Assembly: GCA_045039925.1 (NCBI GenBank) | Contig: CP108400.1 | Location: forward strand, 5,146,001-5,210,000 | Source of the DNA: Yinghuangia sp045039925 | GTDB taxonomy: Bacteria; Actinomycetota; Actinomycetes; Streptomycetales; Streptomycetaceae | DNA: 64,000 nt | Reading direction: 5' to 3' | Part shown: piece after piece, positions 8,259 through 16,034 of the stretch | Position numbering within the stretch: the first letter of the stretch is position 1 | How the letters are laid out: every line of letters starts with the position of its first letter | The notes under the pieces: generated by a model | Told to the model about the DNA's origin: nothing | The model's input: the letters and a program-made list of their open reading frames with translations, nothing else | Databases searched by the model: none | Position numbers and translations under genes: made by a program

Positions 8259-9202
8259 GGCGGCGCCACGGAGAGCACGATCTTGCCGGTGGTCCGCCCG
8301 GTCTCCGCGAGCGCGTGGGCCTGCGCGGCCAGTTCGAGCGGGAGCACGGTGTCGACGCGCGGCCGCAGCCGACCGCTCTCCGTGAGTGCCGCGATCTCCC
8401 GCATCCCCGTGTGATCTGCCTCCACCGCCATGAACGCCGCGCGCAGGCCCAGCGGTTCGGCCTCGTCGGCGAGGCGGGCCTCGGCGGGTGACGCGAGGGA
8501 GACGACGATGCCGCCGGGGCGGAGCGTACGCAGCGAGCGCGGGCCGTACTCGCCGCCGATCGCGTCGACGACGACGTCCACGTCCCGCACCGCCTCGGCG
8601 AAGTCGACCTGCGTGTAGTCCACGACCTCGTCGGCGCCGATCTCGCGCAGGAACGCGTGCTTGGCCTCGCGGGCGGTCCCGATCACGTACGCCCCGCGCG
8701 CCTTCGCGATCTGCACCGCCAGGTGCCCGACGCCACCCGCCGCGGCGTGCACGAGGACCGCCTGCCCCTTGCGTACCCCGGCGACGTCGACCAGCGCCTG
8801 CCACGCGGTCAGCCCCGCCAGCGGCAGGGCGGCGGCCTCGGTGTGCGGGAGCCCGGCGGGCTTGCGCACCAGGTGGCGGGCCGGTGAGGCGACGTACTCC
8901 GCGTACGTCCCGGCCGGCGCGGGATGGCGCGGCATGCCGAACACCTCGTCCCCCGGCTGGAAGAGCGTGACGCCGATGCCGACGGCCTCGACCACTCCCG
9001 ACACGTCCCAGCCGAGCCGGATCGGCGCCGCGTCTCCCGCGAGACCACCGGTGGCACGGTGCCACGAGTCGGTCGGATTGACCCCCGCCGCGTGCACGCG
9101 CACCAGCACCTCCGCGGGCCCCGGCTCCGGCCGCTCGATCTCGACGACCTTCAAAACCTCGGGCCCGCCGAACCCGTCCTGCCCTATCGCACGCATCTTC
9201 AT
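8246..9202 (-). CDS. Zinc-independent medium-chain dehydrogenase/quinone reductase-like oxidoreductase
   Basis: A 318-residue NADPH-dependent oxidoreductase of the quinone-oxidoreductase branch of the MDR superfamily. It starts MKMRAIGQDGFGGPEVLK. The GroES-like half has HAAGVNPTDSWHR and LGWDVSGVVEAVG; the Rossmann half has VLVHAAAGGVGHLAVQIAK (about residues 145-163). The catalytic-zinc Cys/His ligands of alcohol dehydrogenases are absent. The start was chosen because aaggag lies just upstream of the ATG at 9202; the longer frame adds an unsupported Arg-rich leader. Its 3' end overlaps the convergent ligase gene by 13 bp. The physiological substrate is unknown. Confidence 0.9.
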   Translation of the reverse strand: MKMRAIGQDGFGGPEVLKVVEIERPEPGPAEVLVRVHAAGVNPTDSWHRATGGLAGDAAPIRLGWDVSGVVEAVGIGVTLFQPGDEVFGMPRHPAPAGTYAEYVASPARHLVRKPAGLPHTEAAALPLAGLTAWQALVDVAGVRKGQAVLVHAAAGGVGHLAVQIAKARGAYVIGTAREAKHAFLREIGADEVVDYTQVDFAEAVRDVDVVVDAIGGEYGPRSLRTLRPGGIVVSLASPAEARLADEAEPLGLRAAFMAVEADHTGMREIAALTESGRLRPRVDTVLPLELAAQAHALAETGRTTGKIVLSVAPPHSV

Positions 9203-9516
9203 CGCCGTCTCCTTCTCTCTCCGCCCCGGTGGCCGCCCGTCCACCACTCGGCCGGGCAGAGACAACCCTGCCGCGCACCCCCGCACCCGACGAGTGGCCC
9301 AAAGGCCACCACCCGCAAGGATCCGGCCACCGACAGATCACGCCCTGCCAGGATGACCACCCCCGCCCACTCCCGACCCCGAACCCGAGGGATCCACCGT
9401 GTCCGCCTCACCGCCCCCGAGACCGTCGCCATCAGGCCGCAACGCGTGAGCAATCGGACCTACCCCGATCGCGCCTGTGTGGGGGTTGGGGCACGGCTGA
9501 TGGGGTGGGGACGCGA
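9203..9516. other. Gene-free interval
   Basis: About 310 bp upstream of the oxidoreductase gene with no reading frame showing a domain or ribosome site. It must carry that gene's promoter (minus strand), but no clear -35/-10 pair was found. The right end is G-rich. Confidence 0.5.
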
Positions 9517-9548
9517 AACGGCCCCGGGGTGGTTGACCCGGGGCCGTT
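9517..9548 (-). terminator. Terminator hairpin after the DUF6069 gene
   Basis: Perfect 12-bp stem aacggccccggg (9517-9528) with its complement at 9537-9548 and an 8-nt loop. It lies 37 bp past the stop of the minus-strand DUF6069 gene. The trailing T run is weak (tt). Confidence 0.6.
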
Positions 9549-9585
9549 CTGGGGGTTGGTGTGCGGTGGGCGCGAGGCAGTTTCG

Positions 9586-10044
9586 TCACCGCTGGATCTG
9601 GCCGAGGCGCTTGGCCACCACCGGGACGACCGCGGCCGCGACGACCAGGTGCGAGAGAACCAGCACGACGCGCGTGTCCCCGTCCATGTACGGCGGCAGG
9701 AAGGGCAGGGCCAGCGAGACGGCCACCACGGCCCAGGCGGTCACCGCGTACGTGCGTCCCGGACGCTTCGCCCAGCGCGCCAGCGCGACCGCGAGGAGGA
9801 TCCCGGCCACCGCGACCATCGCGGTGAACCCGACGAACCCGCCCGCCGGGACCGGCTTGGAGTCGGCCGCCGAGGCGCCCATCTCGAACGAGACACCCGC
9901 GGCGCGCACGATCGCCTCGTAGACGCCGGCGACCACGAGCCCGCCCAGCGACGCGAGGCCCGCAACCTTCCAGACCGGTCCGGCCGTCGCCTTCGTCCGG
10001 CGCGAAGTGCCGGCTACCGCCTGCGTGTTCACCGTGGTGGCCAT
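9586..10044 (-). CDS. DUF6069 family membrane protein
   Basis: A 152-residue protein with four predicted transmembrane helices (about 27-47, 71-90, 100-118 and 126-144) and a short basic N-terminus. The layout and the short loop PLPPYMDGDTR-like segment between helices 3 and 4 fit the DUF6069 family, whose function is unknown. A GGAGG site directly precedes the ATG at 10044. It is monocistronic by its spacing and by the hairpin downstream. Confidence 0.75.
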   Translation of the reverse strand: MATTVNTQAVAGTSRRTKATAGPVWKVAGLASLGGLVVAGVYEAIVRAAGVSFEMGASAADSKPVPAGGFVGFTAMVAVAGILLAVALARWAKRPGRTYAVTAWAVVAVSLALPFLPPYMDGDTRVVLVLSHLVVAAAVVPVVAKRLGQIQR

Positions 10045-10113
10045 GTCATCCTCCGAGGGGTTCGCGGGTTGCTGCGTGCTGTCGAAGAGTTAGACAGGCG
10101 GCCCCACGAAAAC

Positions 10114-11004
10114 TCATCGCTTCCCGGCGGACTTCTTTTCGCGGCTTGTCGGCTTCGGTCCGGACGCGGCCGAGGCCGCGAGCGAGGAGATGTCGAGGTT
10201 CCCGTTCGCGACGGCGGCTTCCTCGCACAGCCGGCGGGCCGCCGCGGTCACCGGCAGGGCGTCACCGGCCTCGCGCACGGCCAGGGCGAGGTCCTTCGCC
10301 AGCGCGCCGACCGTGAAGTCCGCGCCCTCGTAGTCTCCGTCGTCCAGTCGTGCGCGCTTGCCCTCGACCAGGCGGCCGAGGACTCCGCGTTGCACCACGT
10401 CCAGGACGTCGGCACGGCGCAGACCGAGGTGTTCGCCCAGTCTGACCGCATCGTGGAGGCCGGCCACGGCGGCGCCCAGCGTCAGGTTCGCGGCCAACTT
10501 CAGGGCGGACGCGGCGCCGACGGGTCCGACATGGCGGCGCGTACCGGCGTACGACCAGGCGCGGAGCACCGGTTCGGCCGCGTCGATGTCCCCTGGCGTG
10601 CCGCCGAGCAGCACGTGGACGGTGCCGGAACGGACGGCCGGAATCGAGCCGAGGACGGGTGCCTCGACGTACCTCGCCCCGGCGCGCTCCGCTTCCGCGG
10701 CGAGCGCCCGGGACTCGTCGGGGCCCAGCGTCGTCGCGTTGACCACGACGGTTCCGGGCGCGGCGGCGACACCGTCCAGCACTCCGCCGGGCCCCAGCAG
10801 GACCGCCTCGGCGGCGGGGCCGTCGAACACCGTCACGACGACGGCTTCGGCACCCCGCGCGGCGTCGGCGGCGGTCGCGGCCATGGGTACGCCCGGCACC
10901 CCGCGCGGCGTGCGGTTCCAGCCCGTCACCTCGTGCCCGTCCGCGACCAGCGCCTCCGCAAAGGCCCGCCCCATGCGGCCGAGTCCGCAGACCGCGACCT
11001 TCAC
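10114..11004 (-). CDS. NAD(P)-dependent beta-hydroxyacid dehydrogenase / imine-reductase-like oxidoreductase
   Basis: A 296-residue enzyme starting (GTG) VKVAVCGLGRMGRAFAEAL, with an N-terminal Rossmann motif GLGRMG at residues 7-12, substrate-loop region VEAPVLGSIPAVRSG (about 120-134) and the helical second domain containing ASALKLAANLT, where the family's catalytic Lys sits (about 168). This is the 3-hydroxyisobutyrate dehydrogenase / 6-phosphogluconate dehydrogenase fold. The GTG start overlaps the RidA gene's stop (GTGA), so the two are translationally coupled. Coupling to a RidA deaminase suggests an imine or 2-oxoacid intermediate, which is inference. The C-terminus is a Lys/Ser-rich tail (TSREKKSAGKR). 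Confidence 0.88.
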   Translation of the reverse strand: MKVAVCGLGRMGRAFAEALVADGHEVTGWNRTPRGVPGVPMAATAADAARGAEAVVVTVFDGPAAEAVLLGPGGVLDGVAAAPGTVVVNATTLGPDESRALAAEAERAGARYVEAPVLGSIPAVRSGTVHVLLGGTPGDIDAAEPVLRAWSYAGTRRHVGPVGAASALKLAANLTLGAAVAGLHDAVRLGEHLGLRRADVLDVVQRGVLGRLVEGKRARLDDGDYEGADFTVGALAKDLALAVREAGDALPVTAAARRLCEEAAVANGNLDISSLAASAASGPKPTSREKKSAGKR

Positions 11005-11423
11005 CGGTTGTCCCCCGCACTCTCGGGGAGCAGCACCAGTGCCTCGACCTCGATGACGAGCTCCGGGTGGAAGAGGCGTACGACCTGGACCGCGGAGCTT
11101 GCGGGCGGCCGCTCGGTGTCGACGTGCTCGTCGCGGACCGTGCGCACGACGCCGATGTGGTCGAAGTCCGTCAGGAAGTAGGTGAACTTGACGACGTTGT
11201 CGAAGGTCGCCCCGACGGCGGCAAGGCAGCGGCGCAGGTTCTCGAACACCTGACGCGTCTGCGCCTCCGGGTCCCCGCGGCCCACGAGCTTCCCGTTCTC
11301 GTCGAAGGCGACCTGGCCGGAGACGGCGGCGAGGCGTCCCGAGCCGACCACGACGTGGGTGTATCCGGTGCCGGGCGCGACGCCCTCGGGCGCGGTGATG
11401 TGGGTGAGCGGTGCCGTTGTCAT
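11001..11423 (-). CDS. RidA family protein (YjgF/YER057c/UK114)
   Basis: A 140-residue protein starting MTTAPLTHITAPEGVAPG. RidA proteins hydrolyse reactive enamines/imines made by PLP enzymes. Family features seen are YTHVVVGSGRLAAVSGQVA, the RQVFENLRRCLAAVGAT helix and the C-terminal LVIEVEALVLLP strand. The Arg expected near the end to bind the substrate carboxylate is not obvious at its usual place (SAVQVVRLFHPELVIEVEA), so it may belong to a RidA subgroup other than the housekeeping one. The start at 11423 was preferred over 11495, which would add 24 residues overlapping the LysR regulatory region. First gene of a two-gene operon, divergent from the LysR gene. Confidence 0.86.
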   Translation of the reverse strand: MTTAPLTHITAPEGVAPGTGYTHVVVGSGRLAAVSGQVAFDENGKLVGRGDPEAQTRQVFENLRRCLAAVGATFDNVVKFTYFLTDFDHIGVVRTVRDEHVDTERPPASSAVQVVRLFHPELVIEVEALVLLPESAGDNR

Positions 11424-11460
11424 ACCGCCATGTTGGCCCGTCGGCTGCCATCCCACCAGC

Positions 11461-11496
11461 GCATATCTCGCATGGGAGGCATGCATGCCGTGCATA
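11461..11496. promoter_or_regulatory. Repeated gcat/atgc motifs with a 12-bp palindrome (candidate LysR operator)
   Basis: Between the divergent RidA and LysR genes. It holds ggcatgcatgcc, a perfect palindrome at 11478-11489, and gcat occurs five times between 11461 and 11495. LysR regulators usually bind such divergent gaps next to their own gene. The exact site is inferred. Confidence 0.45.
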
Positions 11497-11518
11497 GCTG
11501 CGTCGTAGACTGCCGGCC

Positions 11519-12433
11519 ATGGACATCCCCGGCCTCCGGGCCTTCTGCGCGGTCTGCCGCGACGGCTCGATCAGCGCCGCCGCGCTGAGCCTGGGCTACA
11601 GCCAGTCCGCGCTGTCCCGCCAGATCGCCGGCCTGGAGGCGGAGCTCAGGACCGCGCTTCTGGAGCGCCATGCGCGCGGCGTACGCCCCACCCCGGCCGG
11701 CGAGGCGCTGCTCGACCACGCCGTCCTCATCCTGCGCCGCCTCGAACGCGCCGAACGCGACGTCGCCGCCTCGCACACGCACGCAGTCACCCGCCTCCAC
11801 GTCGGCGCGGTCCCCTCGGTCGCGGCCGGCCTCCTGCCCCGGGCGCTGAGCGCCTTCACCGCCGAACACCCGTACGTGCGCGTCGCCTTCACCGAGGACG
11901 TCACCCCGAAGCTCCTGCCGCGACTGCTGGACGGCGACCTCGACGTCGCCGTCGTCACCGACTACCCGCCGGGCGTACCCGCGCACAACGGCCTCACGAT
12001 GACGCACCTCCTGGACGACGACCTCGTCTGCCTGCTGCCCGCCGACCACCCGCTGGCCGCCACCCGCTCCGACACCGGCGAACTCGACAAACTCGACGGA
12101 ATCGTCGAACTCGCCCAACTAGCCGACGACATCTGGGTCGAGGACTACGCGGGCGCGGCGTCGGTCCTCATCGCCGCCTGCGCCCGCGCGGGCTTTGCGC
12201 CGCGCATCGACATCGAATGCGGAAGTTGGCTGGGCAAGCAGGCCTTCGTCGCCGCCGGCCACGGCGTGGCCCTCGGGCCGCGCCTCCTGATCCCGTCCCT
12301 GCGCCCGGACCTGGTCGTACGCCCGCTCGCCGACCCGCCCACCCGCAACGTGTACGCCGCCATGCGCACCCTCCCCGGCCACACCCGCGAGCCGGCCGCG
12401 GCGTTCGTCGACGCCCTGCTCACCTGCGTGTAG
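11519..12433 (+). CDS. LysR family regulator
   Basis: A 304-residue LysR-type regulator. The N-terminal winged HTH runs from MDIPGLRAFCAVCRDG through LGYSQSALSRQIAGLEAEL to TPAGEALLDHA (residues 1-70). The rest is the effector-binding periplasmic-binding-protein-like domain (about 90-300), with DLVCLLPADHPLA as its typical middle segment. It is divergent from the RidA/dehydrogenase operon and probably regulates it. The effector is unknown. Confidence 0.93.
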   Translation: MDIPGLRAFCAVCRDGSISAAALSLGYSQSALSRQIAGLEAELRTALLERHARGVRPTPAGEALLDHAVLILRRLERAERDVAASHTHAVTRLHVGAVPSVAAGLLPRALSAFTAEHPYVRVAFTEDVTPKLLPRLLDGDLDVAVVTDYPPGVPAHNGLTMTHLLDDDLVCLLPADHPLAATRSDTGELDKLDGIVELAQLADDIWVEDYAGAASVLIAACARAGFAPRIDIECGSWLGKQAFVAAGHGVALGPRLLIPSLRPDLVVRPLADPPTRNVYAAMRTLPGHTREPAAAFVDALLTCV

Positions 12434-12454
12434 CCCGGCGACCGGCCGAACACC

Positions 12455-12622
12455 TCACGCGGCCCCCGGCCTTGCCGCTTCACGCGCCGTCGCCCGGACG
12501 CGGTTGCGCGTACGCATGGGAGCGAGCAGCCACAGAACGACGAACCAGGCCGGCGCCGTCACCCCGCACGAGACCGCCCAGAGCGTGCCGAGTGCGAAGT
12601 CGAGGATCACCACGAGCGCCGA
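12455..12622 (-). pseudogene. C-terminal fragment of a small membrane protein
   Basis: The minus-strand frame ending at 12455 reads two hydrophobic segments (LSSALVVILDFALGTLWAV and APAWFVVLWLLAP) followed by a basic tail. High-GC third positions are kept only in this part. No start codon with a ribosome site is seen, and the frame runs into DNA that codes on the other strand for the PucR-type regulator. I read it as the 3' end of a gene whose 5' part has been lost at about 12.62 kb. A tiny intact gene starting at an internal GTG cannot be excluded. Confidence 0.35.
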
Positions 12623-12627
12623 GCTGA

Positions 12628-13698
12628 GTGCGAATCGCCGTGCTGTCCGAAGCCGAGGCGACCGACAACGAAGAGCTGGCGGCGGCCCGCACCACGGGAC
12701 GGCAACGGGCCCAGCAGGGCGTGCCGTTGGAGGCGGTGCTGCGCGCGTACCGGCTGGCGACCCAGGTGCTGATCCACATGATCCTGGAGGACGCACGGAC
12801 CAAATCGTCCGTGAAACTGCCCGCGTTCCTGGACATCTCCACCGCGATCATGCGCGTGATCGACCGGCACTCCGAAGCGGTCGCGGTCGGCTACCGGGCC
12901 ACCGAGGCCGAAATCCTGCGCCGTGACGACGAACGGCAACAGGCCGTGTTCGACGCCCTGTTGGAGGGCCGCGGCCGGGACCCCGCGGTCGCCGAGGAGG
13001 CGGCGGGCATCCTCGGCCTGCCCGCCGTGGGCCCGTACACCGTCATCGTGTCGGGCTTCGAGGTCTCCCCCGGCTCGGGCGTCAGCGTCACCCGCGACAC
13101 GTGCGCCGCGTACATGTACCGCACCGCCTGGCGCATCCGGGCCGGCCACGAGATCGGCATCGTGGCGCTGGGCGGCTCGTCGGTCGGGCGCCTGGTCGCC
13201 GCACTGCGCGGCGAGGGCACGGGCCGGACCGGCGTGTCCGACGCCTTCACCGCCATCGGCGACGTACCGGGCGCGTACCGCATGGCGGAGACGGCGCTGC
13301 GCACCGTCCCGGCGGACAGCGCCGAGGTCGCGTGGATCGCCGAGTGCCTGCCCGAGGCCATCGTCCTCGCCACCCCCGCGCTCGCCACCGGGATGGCCCG
13401 GCGCGCGCTCGGCCGGGTCCTCGCACTCCCAGCGACGGAACGGGACGCGCTGCTGTCCACGCTGTCGGTCTGGTACCAGGAGGGCCGTTCGGCATCGCGG
13501 GCGGCGACCCTGCTCTATTGCCACCGCAACACCGTCATGAACCGCCTGCACCGGATCGAGAGCCTCGGCGGCGCGTCGCTGGACGACCACGAATACCTGC
13601 TGGCCTGCTACCTCGGCCTACTGTCGCTGCGCCTGCTGCCGGCACTGCACGAGGACGCGGCGGCGACCGGCGACACCCCGGAAGCCGGGAGGCGGTGA
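12628..13698 (+). CDS. PucR/CdaR-type regulator, N-terminally shortened
   Basis: 356 residues beginning at a GTG. The start of the protein enters the family in the middle of its N-terminal regulatory (RsbRD-like) domain (ARTTGRQRAQQGVPLEAVLR at residues 20-39), so roughly 60-70 residues expected before it are missing; an in-frame TGA sits directly upstream. Then come the central region (90-250) and a complete C-terminal PucR HTH (TLLYCHRNTVMNRLHRIES, about 293-311). The conserved parts look intact, so a shortened protein may still be made. The upstream boundary coincides with the truncated membrane-protein fragment, suggesting a deletion or rearrangement joint. The target is unknown; the acyl-CoA ligase gene follows 156 bp downstream. 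Confidence 0.75.
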   Translation: MRIAVLSEAEATDNEELAAARTTGRQRAQQGVPLEAVLRAYRLATQVLIHMILEDARTKSSVKLPAFLDISTAIMRVIDRHSEAVAVGYRATEAEILRRDDERQQAVFDALLEGRGRDPAVAEEAAGILGLPAVGPYTVIVSGFEVSPGSGVSVTRDTCAAYMYRTAWRIRAGHEIGIVALGGSSVGRLVAALRGEGTGRTGVSDAFTAIGDVPGAYRMAETALRTVPADSAEVAWIAECLPEAIVLATPALATGMARRALGRVLALPATERDALLSTLSVWYQEGRSASRAATLLYCHRNTVMNRLHRIESLGGASLDDHEYLLACYLGLLSLRLLPALHEDAAATGDTPEAGRR

Positions 13699-13725
13699 GT
13701 TCCGCCCGCGCGCCGGTACCCGCCA

Positions 13726-13749
13726 CCGTGCCGACCGCCGTCGGCACGG
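13726..13749 (+). terminator. Hairpin after the PucR-type gene
   Basis: Perfect 10-bp stem ccgtgccgac / gtcggcacgg with loop cgcc, 27 bp after the stop. There is no T run, so it could be a weak terminator or an operator for the ligase gene downstream. Confidence 0.4.
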
Positions 13750-13854
13750 CTGTGCCGGAGCACAACACGCCGCCTCTCGACCGTAGTTTCCAGCCCATCG
13801 ATCCGGCCCCCGGCGGCCGAGAGCATCGAGCCCACTCGTTCTGAGGAGAGGGCC

Positions 13855-15390
13855 ATGCTCAACCTGTCAGCCGTGCTGGGCCACAGCGCCCGCACGGTCC
13901 CCGAACGCACGGCTGTGGTGTGCGGCGGTACGCGTGTGTCGTACCGGCGCCTGGACGAACAATCGCGGCACATCGCCGGCATGCTCGCCTCGTGCGGCAT
14001 CGGCCGCGGCGACAACGTCGCCCTGATGTGCCCGAACGTGCCCGACTTCGCGGCGGTGTACTTCGGCATCCTGCGCGCCGGGGCCGCCGTGGTGCCGCTC
14101 AACGTGCTGCTGCGCCCCGAGGAGGTCGCGTACCACCTCGCCGACTCGCACGCGGCGGCGCTGTTCTGCCACGAGGACACCGGCGGGCTCCAGATCGGCG
14201 CGGTCGGCCGCGGCGGCTTCGACAAGACGCCCGGCTGCACGCGGTTCTTCGTGCTGACCGACGACCCGGACGCCGCGGAGTCGCCGTACGGCGAGACCCT
14301 CGCCACCGCGCTCGACGGCGTCGAGCCGCTGGACGACCCGGTGGCCGTCGCCCCCCACGACACCGCGATGATCCTGTACACCAGCGGAACCACCGGGCGC
14401 CCCAAGGGCGCCCAGCTGTCCCACCTCAACATGGTGCTCAACGCGCTCGTCGCGAACGACCTGTTCGAGCGCACGGACGACGACGCGTTCCTGGTGTCCC
14501 TGCCGCTGTTCCACTCCTTCGGCCAGTCGGTGCTGATGAACATGGGCCTGCTCCGCGGCGCCCGACTGGTCCTGCAACCGCGGTTCGCCGCCGACGACGC
14601 GCTGGAGCTGATGCACGCCGAGCGGGTGACGCTGTTCGCGGGCGTACCCACCATGTACTGGGCGCTGCTGGAGGCCGCGACCCACGACAGCTCCCTGCCG
14701 AACCCCAACGACCTGCGTACCGCGGTCTCCGGCGGCGCGGCGATGTCCGTCGACCTGATGGCCCGGTTCGAGAAGCACTTCGGCGTCGGGATCCTGGAGG
14801 GCTACGGCCTTTCGGAGACGTCGCCGCTCGCCGTGTTCAACACGCCCGACCGGCCCGCCCGGCCGGGATCCATCGGAACTCCCGTGTGGGGCGTGGAGGT
14901 CCGGCTCGTCGACGAGCACTGGGGCGTCGTCGAAGACGAGGGCCCCGGCGAGACAGCGGTACGCGGGCACAACGTCATGACGGGCTACTTCGGCCGTCCG
15001 ACCGCCACCTCCGAGGTGGTGCGCGACGGGTGGTTCCGCACCGGCGACATCGCGCGCCGCGACGCCGACGGCTTCTACTACATCGTCGACCGGGCCAAGG
15101 ACATGATCATCCGCGGCGGCTTCAACGTCTACCCGCGCGAGGTCGAGGACGTCCTGATGAGCCACCGGGCCGTCGGCCTCGCCGCGGTCGTCGGCGTCCC
15201 GAGCGACACCCACGGCGAAGAGGTCAAGGCGTTCGTGATCCGCGAGTGCGGCGTCCCGGTCACCGAGGCCGAACTGATCGCCTGGTGCCGCGCGCACATG
15301 GCCGCCTACAAGTACCCGCGGATGGTCGAGTTCCGGGACGAACTCCCCATGACCGCCACCGGAAAGGTCCTCAAGCGCGCGCTGTCCTGA
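13855..15390 (+). CDS. Long-chain acyl-CoA ligase (AMP-forming)
   Basis: A 511-residue ANL-superfamily ligase. Motifs: YTSGTTGRPKGAQLSHLN (about 175), LPLFHSFGQS, EGYGLSETSP (about 316), RTGDIARRDADGFYYIVDR (about 396), IIRGGFNVYPREVEDVL, and the terminal catalytic Lys in TGKVLKRALS (about 504). A GAGGAGAGG site precedes the ATG. Paralogue of the ligase at 6717. It differs mainly in the acid-binding stretch between LPLFHSFGQ and GVPTMY, which may mean a different acyl substrate. Confidence 0.92.
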   Translation: MLNLSAVLGHSARTVPERTAVVCGGTRVSYRRLDEQSRHIAGMLASCGIGRGDNVALMCPNVPDFAAVYFGILRAGAAVVPLNVLLRPEEVAYHLADSHAAALFCHEDTGGLQIGAVGRGGFDKTPGCTRFFVLTDDPDAAESPYGETLATALDGVEPLDDPVAVAPHDTAMILYTSGTTGRPKGAQLSHLNMVLNALVANDLFERTDDDAFLVSLPLFHSFGQSVLMNMGLLRGARLVLQPRFAADDALELMHAERVTLFAGVPTMYWALLEAATHDSSLPNPNDLRTAVSGGAAMSVDLMARFEKHFGVGILEGYGLSETSPLAVFNTPDRPARPGSIGTPVWGVEVRLVDEHWGVVEDEGPGETAVRGHNVMTGYFGRPTATSEVVRDGWFRTGDIARRDADGFYYIVDRAKDMIIRGGFNVYPREVEDVLMSHRAVGLAAVVGVPSDTHGEEVKAFVIRECGVPVTEAELIAWCRAHMAAYKYPRMVEFRDELPMTATGKVLKRALS

Positions 15391-15444
15391 TGGGCGTGGC
15401 CCCAAGCAGTCGGCGTCACTCGCCGCGGTCGCCGCCGCCGCCGC

Positions 15445-15480
<36 letters not shown>

Positions 15481-15512
15481 CGTGCCGATCGTGGGCAACA
15501 ACCCGGCGTTCT

Positions 15513-15593
15513 CCCCCTCCCCCACACGGGGAGGGGGCCTCTGAGCCGCTGTGCCCTCGGCAGGATTCACACCTGCGACCTCTTGATCCGCAG
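15513..15593 (-). pseudogene. Degenerate 3' half of tRNA-Arg plus its terminator (attachment-site-like duplication)
   Basis: Bases 15551-15593 match 24078-24120, the 3' half of the intact tRNA-Arg(ACG), at 37 of 43 positions and in the same orientation. The match ends at the anticodon loop. The flanking hairpin is also duplicated: a 17-nt run gggagggggcctctgag is identical at 15529-15545 and 24058-24074, and forms a 10-bp stem here (15513-15522 with 15528-15537). No 5' half of a tRNA can be folded and the T-loop is damaged, so this is not a working tRNA. The layout is that of a displaced tRNA 3' end at the far side of an integrated element. Confidence 0.75.
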
Positions 15594-15611
15594 CCTCTGA
15601 CCCGCAGCTGC

Positions 15612-15956
15612 TCAAACTCCGTCCGAGACGGCCCCCGGACGTCCATCGGCCCAGGTGAACGACCAAGCGTCGTCCGAGACCGTCTCGACCGGTTCGGCGT
15701 CATCCGGCCCCCCTGAATCCCAACCTGGCTGCCATGCCTGCATCAACCGGCAGCGGAACTGCCACGAGCCCGGCAGTGCGTACCGCTCCCCCGACGCGTC
15801 CTCGACGGTGGCGCCTTCCTCGGTCATCAGGACCCGGTCGCCGTCGCGAAGGTAGTACGGGCCCTCCAGCACCCACGCAATGTTGTCCTCGGTCACGAAC
15901 TCGTGGACCTCACAGAAGCTCGGAACCATCCCGACCCCGTCGATCTCCATCCGCAT
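15612..15956 (-). CDS. Hypothetical small acidic protein
   Basis: 114 residues, not recognised. The start MRMEIDGVGMVPSFCEVHEF and the later LEGPYYLRDGDRVLMTEEG give alternating short strands, and the C-terminus is acidic and Trp-containing (SDDAWSFTWADG). No signal peptide or membrane segment. An in-frame GTG at 15983 is an alternative start; neither has a clear ribosome site. It lies at the left edge of the tRNA-bounded segment. Coding is supported by consistent GC-rich third positions only. Confidence 0.5.
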   Translation of the reverse strand: MRMEIDGVGMVPSFCEVHEFVTEDNIAWVLEGPYYLRDGDRVLMTEEGATVEDASGERYALPGSWQFRCRLMQAWQPGWDSGGPDDAEPVETVSDDAWSFTWADGRPGAVSDGV

Positions 15957-16034
15957 GCCCGCAAGCGTGACACGAGGCACCACGAGAGCAACACGCCTTC
16001 GGTCGCCCGCAGTTCGCCCCGATGAGCGATGGGG

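Noticed and set aside
9229..11181. 650-codon plus-strand frame
   Set aside because: Lies antisense to three well-supported minus-strand genes; Arg/Gly-rich composition and no domain.
15549..15625. Functional tRNA at the left copy
   Set aside because: Only the 3' half is recognisable; no acceptor 5' strand or D arm can be paired, and the T-loop consensus is lost.
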